Shown here piece by piece: positions 52,409-62,234 of a stretch of 64,000 bases of DNA; the stretch's first letter is position 1; every line of letters begins with the position of its first letter. Position numbers and translations under genes: made by a program. The stretch is taken from the NCBI RefSeq assembly GCF_000820045.1, contig NZ_CDBJ01000027.1, positions 124,001 through 188,000 on the forward strand. Direction: 5' to 3'. This DNA comes from Aeromonas rivuli (lineage in GTDB: Bacteria; Pseudomonadota; Gammaproteobacteria; Enterobacterales; Aeromonadaceae). A model generated the notes under the pieces. The model did not search any database. It worked only from the letters and a program-made list of their open reading frames with translations, and had not been told where the DNA came from.

Positions 52409-53677
52409 TCAGAGCGGCAGCTCATTGACCGTGAGCTTGCCCTCTTGCAGCTTCAATTCTGCCTTGAGGTTGCTCTGCTGCACCTTGAGATAACCCAGTT
52501 GTTGGAGCTGCAACAGCATGGGTGCCAGCTGGGGCACAGCCTCCCCCATCCCTTCGCTCAGATTGAGCTGGAACAGGCCAGAGAGCGCCTTCATGCCATC
52601 TTCCTCACCTGCCAGGTTGGCCAGGGTGGTCGACGCCAGGGTCAGCTCCCCCGTGAGCGAGGCGGGCTCGCCATTGAGCCGCGAGCTGAGGTCGGTCAGG
52701 GTCAGGGTCAAACCACGGCCCAGCACCTGATCCAGGGCGGCCAACAGGGCTTGCTGATCCAGGTTGCCCTCGGCACTCAGCGCTTGCAGCGCCTGGTAGC
52801 CCGCCAGATCCAGCCCCTTGACCTCAAGATCGAGTTTGGCATCGGTCAGCGCTAGGCTGTCCGTGTCGTTGGCCATGTCCAGGGCGGCCAACTGGATCTG
52901 GTAACGATTGGAGAGGGTCTGTGCATCCTCTCCCTCCAGTCTGCTGTGACTGGTGAGCCGTTGCAACGAGACGCGGAGCCCGTCCTGTGGCTGCTGCAAG
53001 GAGAAGCTGGCCAGGGTCATGTCACTCTGGGGCGAGAGCCAACTGCCATCGACATCCCTCAGCTCGGCACTCCCCTTCAGGTCTGCCAGCACCATATCCG
53101 CCCCGCTTTGGGTTTCATGGAGACTCATACCAGCCCAATTGAGGGTCATGTGGCCATTGCCGACCAGATCACCGCTGTAATCGGCCTGCAACGGCTGAAA
53201 CGTCATCTTTCCCTGCTCATGCTTGAGGCTAAGAGCGGCGATGTTGAGCTTGCTCTGACTCCCCTGGGTCAGCAGGTTGGTCAGGCTGGAGAGCTCCATT
53301 CGCCACTCCTTGAGCCCCTGGGACGCCAACAGGGGAGCCAGGGAGCCCTGCTCGGTATCGAGCAGCAAATGACTCTTCACATAGAGCGGCAGGATCAGCC
53401 CCTCAACCTTGAACGCCAGCATGATGGGCTCCCCATGGCTCAGCTCGTCATCCAGCTGGGCCAGTGCTTCGGGGCCGATGATCAGACGCATCTCACCGTC
53501 GCGGTGCAGCAGATTGCTGCGACTCGGCTGCCACTGCAGCTCGATCCCGCTCTGCTCGCGCAGCTTGATAATCTGCTGCGCCAACTGGCGATCGAATTCA
53601 CTGCCCGTATACCAGCAGGCCCCAAGACCAGCCCCAATCAGAGCCGCACCTGCGACGCCCCAGATCCACTTTTTCAT
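52409..53677 (-). CDS. DUF945 (YdgA-type) protein
   Basis: A 422-residue periplasm-facing protein of the YdgA family, of unknown function. It has an N-terminal anchor (MKKWIWGVAGAALIGAGLGACW), then about 400 residues dominated by alternating beta segments: GIELQWQPSRSNLLHRDGEM, LSSLTNLLTQGSQSKLNIAA, DYSGDLVGNGHMTLNWAGMS and others. These resemble the repeated LolA/AsmA-like sheets predicted for the family. I chose the ATG at 53677 because a GGA sits seven bases before it; upstream ATGs in frame (53689, 53698) lack a ribosome-binding site. It lies 73 bases after clsA on the same strand. Confidence 0.8.
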   Translation of the reverse strand: MKKWIWGVAGAALIGAGLGACWYTGSEFDRQLAQQIIKLREQSGIELQWQPSRSNLLHRDGEMRLIIGPEALAQLDDELSHGEPIMLAFKVEGLILPLYVKSHLLLDTEQGSLAPLLASQGLKEWRMELSSLTNLLTQGSQSKLNIAALSLKHEQGKMTFQPLQADYSGDLVGNGHMTLNWAGMSLHETQSGADMVLADLKGSAELRDVDGSWLSPQSDMTLASFSLQQPQDGLRVSLQRLTSHSRLEGEDAQTLSNRYQIQLAALDMANDTDSLALTDAKLDLEVKGLDLAGYQALQALSAEGNLDQQALLAALDQVLGRGLTLTLTDLSSRLNGEPASLTGELTLASTTLANLAGEEDGMKALSGLFQLNLSEGMGEAVPQLAPMLLQLQQLGYLKVQQSNLKAELKLQEGKLTVNELPL

Positions 53678-53750
53678 CAAACCATCCATTTTAATCATGC
53701 TTGCAGGCACTTTACGGGGCTGGCTGCACGGCGGCAAGGCCCTCTCACGC

Positions 53751-55232
53751 TCACAACAAGGGGCTGAACAGGTAGAAAATGTTCTCCATGACCCGCTTGT
53801 ACCAGGGGCGGGCACGCCAATCGGCCAGCACCATGGGGGTCGCCTCCTTCATGTAGCCCTCGACCAGCTTGCTCAGCTGGCCGACAAACTCGGCATTATC
53901 GACCAGCAGGGTGACCTCGAAGTTGAGCCAGAGGCTGCGTCTGTCGAGATTTACCGTACCCACCAGGGCGAAGTCATCATCGACCAGCACGCTCTTGGTA
54001 TGCAGCAGACCGGCATCGTAGCGATACACTTCCACCCCGGCCTCCAGCAGCTCCTCCATGAAGGCATTGCAGGCATGGTTCGCCATCAGGGAGTCGTTAC
54101 GATCGGGCAGGATCAGCTGTACCTGCACGCCCCGTGCCGCTGCCGAGGAGAGCGCGGCCGCAAGGGGATCGTCGGGTACGAAATAGGGGGTGGTCAGCAC
54201 CAGATGGCTGCGGGCCTGGTAGATGGCAAGCAGCAGGCTCTGCTGGATGCAGTCGCCGCCGACGAAGGGGCCGGACGGGATCAGCTGGGCACGATAGTTG
54301 TTTTGCGGCCAGGATTCGGGTTCGTGCTGCAGGCTGTCGAGCAGCCGCTCCCCGGTCTCCACCTCCCAATCCCAGACGAAGATGGACCACATCAGCGGCA
54401 CTATGGGCCCCTGCACCCGGATCATGATGTCGACCCACTGGCCTATGCCGGCATCCTGCTTGAAGAAACGCGGATCCACCAGGTTCATGGAGCCCGTGTA
54501 ACCCACCCTGTCATCGATCACCACCAGCTTGCGATGCATGCGCAAGTCCTGGCGCTGGAAGGGGATGCGCCAGGCACCGACCGGCAGCACCTCGACCAGC
54601 TTGACCCCGGCCTGACGCAGCATCTTGGGCCAGTGGGAGCGGAAGAACGCCTTGCTTCCCACGGAATCGAGCAGCAGACGACAATCCACGCCGCGCTGCG
54701 CCACCTCGCACAGTGCCTCGCACACCTCGTCCGCCCAGCCGCCAGGGTGCCAGATGTAGAACTCCAGATAGCAAGATTGGCTGGACTGACGGATATCCTT
54801 GGTGATCTCGCGCAAGATCCAGTCCGGCTTGTGGAGCAGCACCATGCGGTTGCCGGAGAGCATGGGCATGGCGAGTCGCCCCTGGATAAGATCGTGCAAG
54901 GGCTGGGCCTTCTCGCTCACCTCGCAGTGGTGCTGCGGGAAGAGCCGGGCCAGTTGGCGGATCCACTTGGCGTAAGGGCGATACATGGCCTGAGCCCGCT
55001 CGGCACGGCGCTTGCCGAGGCGCACCTCGCCAAACAGCACATAGAAGCCGACGCCGGCGAAGGGGATGGCATAGATGAGAGAGAGCCAGGCGAGGGAGAC
55101 GCCGATTGGGCGGCGCTTCATCACCACACGCAGGGAGACACCGGCGACGATGACGGTGTGAAACAGCAGCAGCAGCAGGCCCAGGAAGCGGGAGAACAGC
55201 AGATGAATGTCATATTCCAGAGTGTTGAACAC
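53751..55232 (-). CDS. clsA: Cardiolipin synthase A
   Basis: Condenses two phosphatidylglycerols to cardiolipin at the inner membrane. It is 493 residues. Two N-terminal helices (FLGLLLLLFHTVIVAGVSL and IGVSLAWLSLIYAIPFAGVGF) are followed by two phospholipase-D HKD motifs: HRKLVVIDDRVGYTGSMN and HTKSVLVDDDFALVGTVNLD, with the matching RRSLWLNFE. The end YLFSPLL equals that of E. coli ClsA. I chose GTG at 55232 because AAGGAG lies five bases upstream; the protein then opens VFNTLEYDIHLL. DUF945 follows downstream. Confidence 0.96.
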   Translation of the reverse strand: MFNTLEYDIHLLFSRFLGLLLLLFHTVIVAGVSLRVVMKRRPIGVSLAWLSLIYAIPFAGVGFYVLFGEVRLGKRRAERAQAMYRPYAKWIRQLARLFPQHHCEVSEKAQPLHDLIQGRLAMPMLSGNRMVLLHKPDWILREITKDIRQSSQSCYLEFYIWHPGGWADEVCEALCEVAQRGVDCRLLLDSVGSKAFFRSHWPKMLRQAGVKLVEVLPVGAWRIPFQRQDLRMHRKLVVIDDRVGYTGSMNLVDPRFFKQDAGIGQWVDIMIRVQGPIVPLMWSIFVWDWEVETGERLLDSLQHEPESWPQNNYRAQLIPSGPFVGGDCIQQSLLLAIYQARSHLVLTTPYFVPDDPLAAALSSAAARGVQVQLILPDRNDSLMANHACNAFMEELLEAGVEVYRYDAGLLHTKSVLVDDDFALVGTVNLDRRSLWLNFEVTLLVDNAEFVGQLSKLVEGYMKEATPMVLADWRARPWYKRVMENIFYLFSPLL

Positions 55233-55329
55233 GGGAACTCCTTTGGACATGGGATGAGGGCGGCCAGGAGATCCCGCCGAGCTGGGATGATATGCTGTCG
55301 GGCCAATCCCATTCAATCAGGACACAAGC

Positions 55330-55872
55330 ATGATCCTGCACACTATGTTGCTCAGCCTGGCCATGTTAGGGCAAGGCTCATATGACATCAATGAACAGCA
55401 GATCAATCAATATCTGCAATCCCAGGTTCAGGTCGACAAGCAGCTGGAATTGCCCGGTATCATCAAGGCGCATGTCCAGCTGGAACAGAGCGACGTCCAG
55501 ATAGGGCGCCAGAGCCCGGACACCGCAAGGGTCTTTGGCAAGGGAAAGCTCAACATCACCCTGCCTGACAGCACCCACTACGATGCCCGTGTCTCCATGA
55601 CCTATGAGGCCAGACCCCGCTATGACAAGACACAGGGCGCCCTGTTTCTGGATAACATGAAGCTGATCGAGTACAAGCTGGAGCCCCTTGAGGCGGAGCA
55701 GAAGTTCGGGTTCATGCTCAACATGCTGCTCAAGAGCATGGAGAAGCGGCTCGAGACCCAACCCGTCTATCGACTCGACGACAAGGATCCGCAGCAGCTC
55801 TGGCTCAAGGAGAATCTCATCGGCCTGGAGCTGACCCCGGGCACCATACATCTGCTGACCAAGGGCTCATAA
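55330..55872 (+). CDS. DUF1439 family protein
   Basis: A 180-residue protein of the DUF1439 family, related to the YceB lipoproteins. The N terminus is hydrophobic (MILHTMLLSLAMLGQGS) and may be a signal peptide; I see no lipobox cysteine, so unlike YceB it is unlikely to be a lipoprotein. The body contains YDINEQQINQYLQSQVQVDK, KLNITLPDSTHYDARVSMTY and RYDKTQGALFLDNMKLIEY, the beta-rich family core. It is divergent from clsA, with 97 bases between them, and its stop overlaps by six bases the stop of the convergent GNAT gene. Function unknown. Confidence 0.85.
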   Translation: MILHTMLLSLAMLGQGSYDINEQQINQYLQSQVQVDKQLELPGIIKAHVQLEQSDVQIGRQSPDTARVFGKGKLNITLPDSTHYDARVSMTYEARPRYDKTQGALFLDNMKLIEYKLEPLEAEQKFGFMLNMLLKSMEKRLETQPVYRLDDKDPQQLWLKENLIGLELTPGTIHLLTKGS

Positions 55873-56325
55873 CGCCACGGCATACTCACCGGGATAGCGG
55901 ATCAGCAGTTCTATCTGGTAGCCCTGCTGGTGCTGCTTGATGAAATGGCTATGGAGGGGCCCCTTGAGCTCCTCCAATGCCAGGTCGACGAAGCCCACCT
56001 TGTGATAGAAGGGCTGCTCGAATGGCAGGGCCTGGCAGATGATGGGCTTGCTGATCAGGTCCTGGCAAGCCAGCTGCAACAGCCGGGAACCCAGCCCCAG
56101 AGACTGATAATGGGGGAGCAGGCGAAAACCGCACAGATGGTAATACTCTTCGTCTTCACGCAGCCGCACGGCGCCGACCAGCCAGTGAGCATCGCGTACC
56201 ACGAAGACCCGCTCGCTCAAGTCCGGCACGTAATAGGAGAATGTGGTTTCGTAATAGTCCCTGATCAGGGAAAGATCCGCATCACAATACTCTTCGAAAG
56301 TGAGCTCCATGGCTCGGCCATCCAT
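55867..56325 (-). CDS. GNAT family N-acetyltransferase
   Basis: A 152-residue acetyltransferase starting MDGRAMELTFEEYCDADLSL. The acetyl-CoA loop is LLPHYQSLGLGSRLLQLAC, close to the Q/R-x-x-G-x-G/A motif, followed by LISKPIICQALPFEQPFYHKVGF. I chose the ATG at 56325, which has GGAG nine bases upstream; starts further up add residues without family character. It ends six bases inside the convergent DUF1439 gene. Substrate unknown. Confidence 0.8.
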   Translation of the reverse strand: MDGRAMELTFEEYCDADLSLIRDYYETTFSYYVPDLSERVFVVRDAHWLVGAVRLREDEEYYHLCGFRLLPHYQSLGLGSRLLQLACQDLISKPIICQALPFEQPFYHKVGFVDLALEELKGPLHSHFIKQHQQGYQIELLIRYPGEYAVAL

Positions 56326-56587
56326 CAAAACACGCTCCCCTATCCGCTTGTCGCCTTCGGCGCCCACTCGGCCGATCTGATTAGACCAGCCAGCCGGAGA
56401 AGATAACACGGGGCAAGACGACAAAACAGCGAGCACTGCGCGCTTTGTGAATAAGCACCGGCAAGGTCATTCAGACACTTTTTTGTTGTGGCCAATCCCT
56501 TTTACAAGGCGCCTCTTCCTGGATAGCTCTTGTCCTTCCGGGGGCTGAATGCTTTACTCAACGGGCATCAATGCAAGGAGTACCACA

Positions 56588-57271
56588 GTGAACACAAGGA
56601 TGTTGCTCACGATTTTACTCGGCACCAGTCTGCCCGCCTGGGCTCAGTCCCCGCCCCCGGCCGAGGTGGTGATGTTGAGCGTCTCCCCTCAGAAACCCCC
56701 TGCCAGCAAACAGTTCCAGGTCTACAAATCCCAGCAGAGCAATGGCGTGATCCGTTACTCGGACATCAAGCCGGAACAGGGGCACTTTGAGGTGCTGCTG
56801 TTCAACGACTGTTTCGCCTGTGATCCCAAATCCAGGGTCAACTGGAATACCACCGGTCTCTTCCTCTACGACTATGCCAGCACCATACAGGCCGCGGCAC
56901 ACACCTATGAGGTCGATCCCGCCCTGATCCGGGCCCTGATCCACGCAGAGTCGGCCTTCAACCCAGTCGCCGTCTCGCGCAAGGGGGCCATGGGCCTCAC
57001 CCAGCTGATGCCTGCCACCGCGCGGGAACTGGGGGTCGGAGATCCCCTGCTGGCGGAACAAAACATCTTTGGCGGGGTCAAGTATCTCTCGGGCCTGCTC
57101 AAGCAATACAAGGGGGATGTGGCCCTGGCCAGTGCCGCCTACAACGCCGGTGCCGGCGCCGTGCAGAAATATGGTGGCATCCCCCCTTATGCCGAGACCC
57201 GGGCCTATGTCAACCGGGTCCAACTACTCCATCAGCGCTATCTCACCATGCTGAAGGCAAAGGGGCTCTGA
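56588..57271 (+). CDS. Lytic transglycosylase (SLT family)
   Basis: Peptidoglycan-cleaving enzyme of 227 residues. It starts at GTG 56588, seven bases after a perfect AAGGAG, and opens with a signal peptide (MNTRMLLTILLGTSLPAWAQ). A DUF4124-like beta segment (YKSQQSNGVIRYSDIKPEQG) precedes the SLT domain, in which the catalytic glutamate is in RALIHAESAFNPVAVSRKGA, followed by MGLTQLMPATARELGV and SAAYNAGAGAVQKYGGIPPY. The mix of a short DUF4124-like region with an SLT domain occurs in exported transglycosylases of related genera. Single gene with a strong terminator. Confidence 0.93.
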   Translation: MNTRMLLTILLGTSLPAWAQSPPPAEVVMLSVSPQKPPASKQFQVYKSQQSNGVIRYSDIKPEQGHFEVLLFNDCFACDPKSRVNWNTTGLFLYDYASTIQAAAHTYEVDPALIRALIHAESAFNPVAVSRKGAMGLTQLMPATARELGVGDPLLAEQNIFGGVKYLSGLLKQYKGDVALASAAYNAGAGAVQKYGGIPPYAETRAYVNRVQLLHQRYLTMLKAKGL

Positions 57272-57300
57272 CACGCCTGCGAGCCTGTTCCTGAAACAAA

Positions 57301-57328
57301 AAACACGCCAGACGGCGTGTTTTTTTTC
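57301..57328 (+). terminator. Terminator of the lytic transglycosylase gene
   Basis: Stem AAACACGCC/GGCGTGTTT with a four-base loop followed by a run of T's, 30 bases after the stop. It may also end the convergent aqpZ transcript. Confidence 0.88.
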
Positions 57329-57344
57329 GATACACAGGAGCAGA

Positions 57345-58034
57345 TTATTTCTGCTCAGTCGCCACCATGCGGTAGGCCAGAGCGCCCAGGATACCGCCCA
57401 CTATGGGGGCAACCCAGAAGAGCCACAGCTGGCTCACCGCCCAGTCACCCACAAACAGCGCCACACCGGTACTGCGTGCCGGGTTGACCGAGGTATTGGT
57501 CACCGGGATGCTGATCAGGTGGATGAGGGTCAGACAGAGGCCGATGGCGATGGGGGCAAAGCCCGCTGGCGCGCGGCTGTCGGTCGCCCCCATGATGACG
57601 AACAGGAAGAAAGCGGTCATCACCACTTCACATACCAGGGCCGCCAGCATGGAGTAACCACCGGGGGAGTGCTCGCCAAAACCGTTGGAAGCAAAACCGG
57701 CACTCACATCGAAACCGGTTTGACCGCTGGCGATGACGAACAGCACGGCACCCGCGGCTATCCCCCCCAGCACCTGCGCCACTATGTAAGGCAACACACC
57801 GCTCGCCGGGAAGCGACCACCGGCCCACAGGCCCATGGTCACGGCCGGGTTGAGATGGCAACCCGAGATGTGGCCAATGGCAAAGGCCATGGTCAACACG
57901 GTCAGACCAAATGCCAGGGAAACCCCGAGCAGACCGATGCCCACATCCGGAAAGGCCGCCGCCAACACGGCACTGCCACAACCGCCCAGCACCAGCCAAA
58001 AGGTGCCCAAAAACTCTGCTGCATAAGGTCTCAC
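57345..58034 (-). CDS. aqpZ: Aquaporin Z
   Basis: Water channel of the MIP family, 229 residues, six helices plus two half-helices. Both NPA motifs are intact ([11 protein letters not shown] and [12 protein letters not shown]), and the water-selective filter residues fit AqpZ: histidine in [12 protein letters not shown], threonine in TNTSVNPA and the arginine after the second NPA. A glycerol facilitator is therefore unlikely. It opens [20 protein letters not shown], as in E. coli. The 298-base gap upstream to ruvC holds its promoter; I see no other gene there. Confidence 0.96.
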   Translation of the reverse strand: MRPYAAEFLGTFWLVLGGCGSAVLAAAFPDVGIGLLGVSLAFGLTVLTMAFAIGHISGCHLNPAVTMGLWAGGRFPASGVLPYIVAQVLGGIAAGAVLFVIASGQTGFDVSAGFASNGFGEHSPGGYSMLAALVCEVVMTAFFLFVIMGATDSRAPAGFAPIAIGLCLTLIHLISIPVTNTSVNPARSTGVALFVGDWAVSQLWLFWVAPIVGGILGALAYRMVATEQK

Positions 58035-58332
58035 GATAATTCTCCTGATTGATCAATGTCTTCTATGACAGAAGCCTCACAAGAGCCTGCCATCACAGCA
58101 AGTGTATTATCGGGATATGAAGGCGGATGACGAGGGGCAACTTTTCCGGCAAAAACGTGACAACCATCACAAGTTATTGTTCTTTCAGCAAGATATCCCT
58201 ATATAGAAGAAGGGCTTAACAGATGGCGCCAAAGGGATACGACAAATTTTGGCATCATTGCGCAACAAAAATACATCAGAGACGGGATCAGGAGGGCTCC
58301 TGGTCGTGTCGCCCTGCATCCGGCAATTTTTA

Positions 58333-58854
58333 TCAGCGATAGCGGCCACGGGCGGCGCCCGATACCCGGCCGGCCATCTTGATCAGGCTCTGGCGGGTAT
58401 GGAAGTGGCAGAGGGCAACGCCCAGGGCATCGGCCGCATCGGCCTGTGGGGTGGCGGAGAGCTTGAGCAGATGAGTCACCATATGCTGCACCTGCTCCTT
58501 GGCGGCGCCCCCGGTACCCACCACGGCCTGCTTGATCTGGGTGGCCGAATACTCGCTCACCGGCAGATAGGCATTGACCGCTGCGACAATGGCGCTGCCA
58601 CGAGCCTGGCCCAGCTTGAGGGCGGAGTCAGGGTTGCGCGCCATGAAGACCCGCTCTATGGCAAATTCGTCCGGCTTGAACTGGGTGATGATCTCGCAGA
58701 CGCCGTCATAGACTTGTTTGAGACGCTCTGGCAACTCGCCACAGTCGGTGCGAATGCAGCCCGAGCCCAGATATTCTGCCTTGCCGGCGACGATACGAAG
58801 CACACCGTAGCCCGTGATCCGCGAGCCGGGATCTATCCCCAAAATGATACTCAT
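58333..58854 (-). CDS. ruvC: Holliday junction endonuclease RuvC
   Basis: Resolves Holliday junctions in recombination and repair, working with RuvAB. It is 173 residues, as in E. coli. The four catalytic acids are present: D in [15 protein letters not shown] in [11 protein letters not shown], and the two D's in [16 protein letters not shown] start at the ATG 58854, which begins [10 protein letters not shown]; the frame is open further upstream but that part is not RuvC. It is not followed by ruvA and ruvB and is not preceded by yebC, unlike in E. coli. No LexA-type box is visible in its upstream region. Confidence 0.95.
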   Translation of the reverse strand: MSIILGIDPGSRITGYGVLRIVAGKAEYLGSGCIRTDCGELPERLKQVYDGVCEIITQFKPDEFAIERVFMARNPDSALKLGQARGSAIVAAVNAYLPVSEYSATQIKQAVVGTGGAAKEQVQHMVTHLLKLSATPQADAADALGVALCHFHTRQSLIKMAGRVSGAARGRYR

Positions 58855-59011
58855 GACAGCTGTTATTCCGAAGGCAGATGATGGGCGCCAAGATAGCACA
58901 AAGTCGCTCCCCCTTGGCTCGCGCCTTGCGCGCAATACGGATCCCCATGGCAGGCAAGCCACCTCAAGAGGCGGTGTCGGGGACGTCCATCATCGCACGC
59001 TGTTTTGCAGG

Positions 59012-60289
59012 CTAACCCACCTCCACGCGGTTGCGCCCCCTCTCCTTGGCCCGATAAAGCGCATCATCGGCTCTCACCAGCGCCTGCTCCAAGGGGTCGC
59101 CCCGACGCTCAGCTACCCCGAAAGAGGCGGTGATGCTCAAGGATGCAGGCCAGTTATCATATGCTGCCAGGGCGAGGCGGATCCGCTCGGCCAACATGTG
59201 TGCCCGCGCCTCTTCGTAGTGCAGGCAGATCAGGATGAACTCCTCCCCGCCCCAGCGGATCAACCGACACAGACTATCGCAACAGACCAGTACCTCGCTG
59301 ACCAGATGCTTGAGCACCTCATCGCCGATGGCGTGGCCATGGTTGTCGTTGACGCGTTTAAAGTGATCGAGATCCAGATAGATGACACTCAGCGGCATGT
59401 CGCCCAACTCACTGAGCAGGGTCTGACCACCGAGGCGGTTGAGGGCGCCGGTCAGGGGATCATAACGCGCCTCCATCTCGGAACGGCGGCTCTGTTCAGA
59501 CAGGGTCTGGTTGCGCTGCTCGGCCTGCAGCCAGGCCGCACGGGCCCGCCGCAGCTTGTCGCGCAGCAACAGGTGCTGCATCAGGAAAACCAGCAAGCCG
59601 TAACCCAGCCAGAAAGCGAGCAGACCACGATAGAAGAGGCCCGCCGCCAGCCAGGGGCCATAGAAACTGAGTTTCTCGACCCTGAGTCTGTACTCCCCCA
59701 TGGGCATCTCGGCGCCGCTGGCCAATTCGACAGCAAATATCCGGCTCAGGTCGGGGCCCTGCTGCAGCAGAGGGATGCGATAGTCCTGGATCCACCAGGT
59801 GGCGGGGCTGAATACCTTGAGCGGGATCTCCAGGTGCAACTCGGGCTTGTGGTTGCGAAACAGTACCTCATTGACCTTGTGGGAGACGGGATCGTCTGGC
59901 CTGGAGTAGCTGGGATCGTAGTTGCGCAGATAAATGCGCCACTCCTGAGGCGTGGGGCCATCGACGCTGATGGTCAGCGTCATGCGGCTGAAACCGGACA
60001 AGTCCAGCCCCTGCTCAGGCTCGCTCAGGGTAAACATGATCTCGCAGAAGGGGTAACGGTAGCTGTCGCGCAGATCGCAATCTATCCCCGCCTGTTCACC
60101 GGGCAGCAGCCTGGCTCTGGAACTTCCCTTGTGGATACCATCGTCCATGGCGCTGATGACCAGCCGATCCCTGGTCAGCACGTTCAGCTCCCGCTCTGGC
60201 CCATACTCGAACAGTGCGATCCCCAGCAGGGTCAACAGCAACAAGGGCCAAAACAGGCGATCAATCAGCAAGGGACCAAATGAGGGCAT
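59012..60289 (-). CDS. Diguanylate cyclase (GGDEF domain) with periplasmic sensor
   Basis: Makes cyclic di-GMP, 425 residues. The first helix (LFWPLLLLTLLGIALFEY) is followed by a periplasmic domain of about 180 residues (MTLTISVDGPTPQEWRIYLR, NEVLFRNHKPELHLEIPLKV), a beta-rich fold like carbohydrate-binding or CIA30-type domains, then a second helix (GLLAFWLGYGLLVFLMQHLL), a coiled-coil linker (RRARAAWLQAEQRNQTLSEQ) and the GGDEF domain with YDPLTGALNRLGGQ, VIYLDLDHFKRVNDNHGHAI and the active site RWGGEEFILIC (GGEEF). There is no RxxD inhibitory site. The likely signal is an exported sugar or envelope ligand, by inference only. Confidence 0.92.
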   Translation of the reverse strand: MPSFGPLLIDRLFWPLLLLTLLGIALFEYGPERELNVLTRDRLVISAMDDGIHKGSSRARLLPGEQAGIDCDLRDSYRYPFCEIMFTLSEPEQGLDLSGFSRMTLTISVDGPTPQEWRIYLRNYDPSYSRPDDPVSHKVNEVLFRNHKPELHLEIPLKVFSPATWWIQDYRIPLLQQGPDLSRIFAVELASGAEMPMGEYRLRVEKLSFYGPWLAAGLFYRGLLAFWLGYGLLVFLMQHLLLRDKLRRARAAWLQAEQRNQTLSEQSRRSEMEARYDPLTGALNRLGGQTLLSELGDMPLSVIYLDLDHFKRVNDNHGHAIGDEVLKHLVSEVLVCCDSLCRLIRWGGEEFILICLHYEEARAHMLAERIRLALAAYDNWPASLSITASFGVAERRGDPLEQALVRADDALYRAKERGRNRVEVG

Positions 60290-60456
60290 GACAACTCCGA
60301 GGCGACGAGATGCTTACTCTAAATCAACTTGGTGAGCGGCACCCTGATCCAGATTAACTCTCTCCACAAATAGGTTAATAGCCCCCGATTCTGCCCGAAG
60401 CCTACTTCGCCATATAGCCAGATAAGTTGAGCCAGCTCACAAAATCAATACGTTAA

Positions 60457-62079
60457 TTAATCGCGACTGCGCTCGAGGCGCCGGTATAGGGTTGTGCGGC
60501 TGATACCAAGCCGCCGCGCCGCCTCACTCACATTGCCGTCACACTCGGCCAGGGTGCTGGCGATTTGCCTGTGTCCCGCCTCACGCAGACTGCGAGGCGA
60601 CGTCTCCTCCCCCCGCCCGTCTGGCAGCTGCAAATGCTCTGGCCGGATCCAGCCCAGCCCCTCGGCCAGCACGCAGGCTACCTCCAACGCCTGCTTGAGC
60701 TGACGGACATTGCCCGGCAGCGGATGCGCCAGCAGCCGCTGTTCGGCCTCCTCCGTCAGCTGCAATGCGGGATCCATCTCGACCAGCAAGCGGCTCAGCA
60801 ATTGGCGCCTCTCCAGTTGCGGCCACTCCCGCCAGGGGACGAGCCGCTGACGCCAGCCGCACAGCCGGTAGTAGAGATCCTCACGAAAGGTACCGGCGTT
60901 GACCATGGCGCCAAGATCCCGGTGGCTGGCGCAGATCAACCAGAAATCCACCGGCTCGGGCCTGTGGCTGCCAAGGGGGGTCACGGCGCGCTCCTGCAAT
61001 ACCCGCAGCAAGCGGGTCTGGGCCAGCAATGGCAGCTCGCCAATTTCATCCAGCATCAGCATGCCGCCATGGGCGGCGCGCAGATAGCCCTGACTCCCCT
61101 GGTTGCGGGCGCCGCTAAAGGCCCCGCCCACATAGCCAAACAGTTCGGCCTCCACCAGGTCGGCGGGCAGGGCGCCGCAATTGACGCACACCAAAGGGGC
61201 GTCGGCCCGACTCGAGGCTTGATGCAGGCTCCTGGCCATGTGCTCCTTGCCACTGCCGGTTTCCCCCTCCAGCAGCAGCGTGATGCCGCGCTCCAGCATC
61301 TTGAGGGGTACATTTGGCTTGCCTTCCACGGGCGCCCGAGAGGGAAGGATCCGGCAGATCTGGCGCTCGCGCAGCAATTGACGACCATCGAAAGCATGCA
61401 GGCCCAGCCAGAGTCGACCGGCCCGGTTGGCACCGAGCAGCTCCCCCTCCTCACCCAGCAGCAGCCGCGGTGACCAGAGCGTCTGGGGATCGAGATCCAC
61501 CAGCCGGCCGGGACGACGGGCCAACAGGGCATTCTCCAGGGTCATGGCGAGCAGTCGCACCGTGCCCAGCATGTCGCCACCGTGATGCCGGGCATCCGAG
61601 GAGATATCCAGTACACCGAGCAGGCTGCCGTCCGGCGCCAGCAGCGGGCAGGCACTGCAACTGAGGAAGCTGTGCTGGGCGAAGAAGTGCTGACTGCCAA
61701 GCACCTGCACTTCACTCCCCTCGGCCAGGGCTGTGCCGATGGCATTGGTGCCCTTGCTGCCCTCTCCCCAGCGGGCACCGCTGCGCAAGAAGATGCGCTC
61801 CGCATGGCGGGCAAAGCTGTCATCGCCGCTGGCGGCGAGTATGGCCCCCTCGCCATCGCAGAGCAGCAACCGGCAGGGTCTTCCTGCCAGCAGCTGGATA
61901 AACAGGGGCAGCACGAACTGCTCGAAGCAGAGCACCAGCTCCCGGCTCCCCTCCAACCGGGCCGACAGCTCCCCCTGGGGCAACAAATCCAGCTCGGCGC
62001 TCTGTTGACGACTGAGCCCCTGATGCAGGCAACGCTGCCAGGAGCGGTGAATGGGGTCGGACACGGGTAGTTCGCGCAT
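60457..62079 (-). CDS. Sigma54-dependent activator of the AcoR type
   Basis: Enhancer-binding regulator of 540 residues. The N-terminal 200 residues form a GAF-like sensor (GSKGTNAIGTALAEGSEVQV, FLSCSACPLLAPDGSLLGVL). The AAA+ domain has Walker A LLLEGETGSGKEHMARSLHQ, the sigma54-contact loop GGAFSGA (a variant of GAFTGA), Walker B LMLDEIGELPL and arginine-finger region FREDLYYRL. A Fis-type HTH lies at the end (EAARRLGISRTTLYRRL). It is divergent from aldB, which has a sigma54 promoter, so aldB is its obvious target; the inducer is probably an alcohol, acetoin or aldehyde-related metabolite, by inference from AcoR. Confidence 0.92.
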   Translation of the reverse strand: MRELPVSDPIHRSWQRCLHQGLSRQQSAELDLLPQGELSARLEGSRELVLCFEQFVLPLFIQLLAGRPCRLLLCDGEGAILAASGDDSFARHAERIFLRSGARWGEGSKGTNAIGTALAEGSEVQVLGSQHFFAQHSFLSCSACPLLAPDGSLLGVLDISSDARHHGGDMLGTVRLLAMTLENALLARRPGRLVDLDPQTLWSPRLLLGEEGELLGANRAGRLWLGLHAFDGRQLLRERQICRILPSRAPVEGKPNVPLKMLERGITLLLEGETGSGKEHMARSLHQASSRADAPLVCVNCGALPADLVEAELFGYVGGAFSGARNQGSQGYLRAAHGGMLMLDEIGELPLLAQTRLLRVLQERAVTPLGSHRPEPVDFWLICASHRDLGAMVNAGTFREDLYYRLCGWRQRLVPWREWPQLERRQLLSRLLVEMDPALQLTEEAEQRLLAHPLPGNVRQLKQALEVACVLAEGLGWIRPEHLQLPDGRGEETSPRSLREAGHRQIASTLAECDGNVSEAARRLGISRTTLYRRLERSRD

Positions 62080-62105
62080 GATGCCTCCTGTTCAAAATCG
62101 TGACA

Positions 62106-62136
62106 GTCGCGACAACCTGTGTCCCGTTTTGGAACA
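62106..62136. promoter_or_regulatory. Candidate enhancer site for the sigma54 activator
   Basis: GTCGCGAC (62106-62113, a palindrome) is followed by TGTCCC-GTTTT-GGAACA (62120-62136), an imperfect inverted repeat of the form TGTyCC-N5-GGAACA. They lie 100-130 bases upstream of the -24/-12 promoter, the usual distance for upstream activating sequences. Confidence 0.5.
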
Positions 62137-62234
62137 GCAGGCGTCGGCTCGCCAGGATCACTGGTTAAACAAGATACGCCGCCAACCGAGATTTGATAAC
62201 GTTTTTGTAACTTTTGATGGTGTGGCCTGACCCT

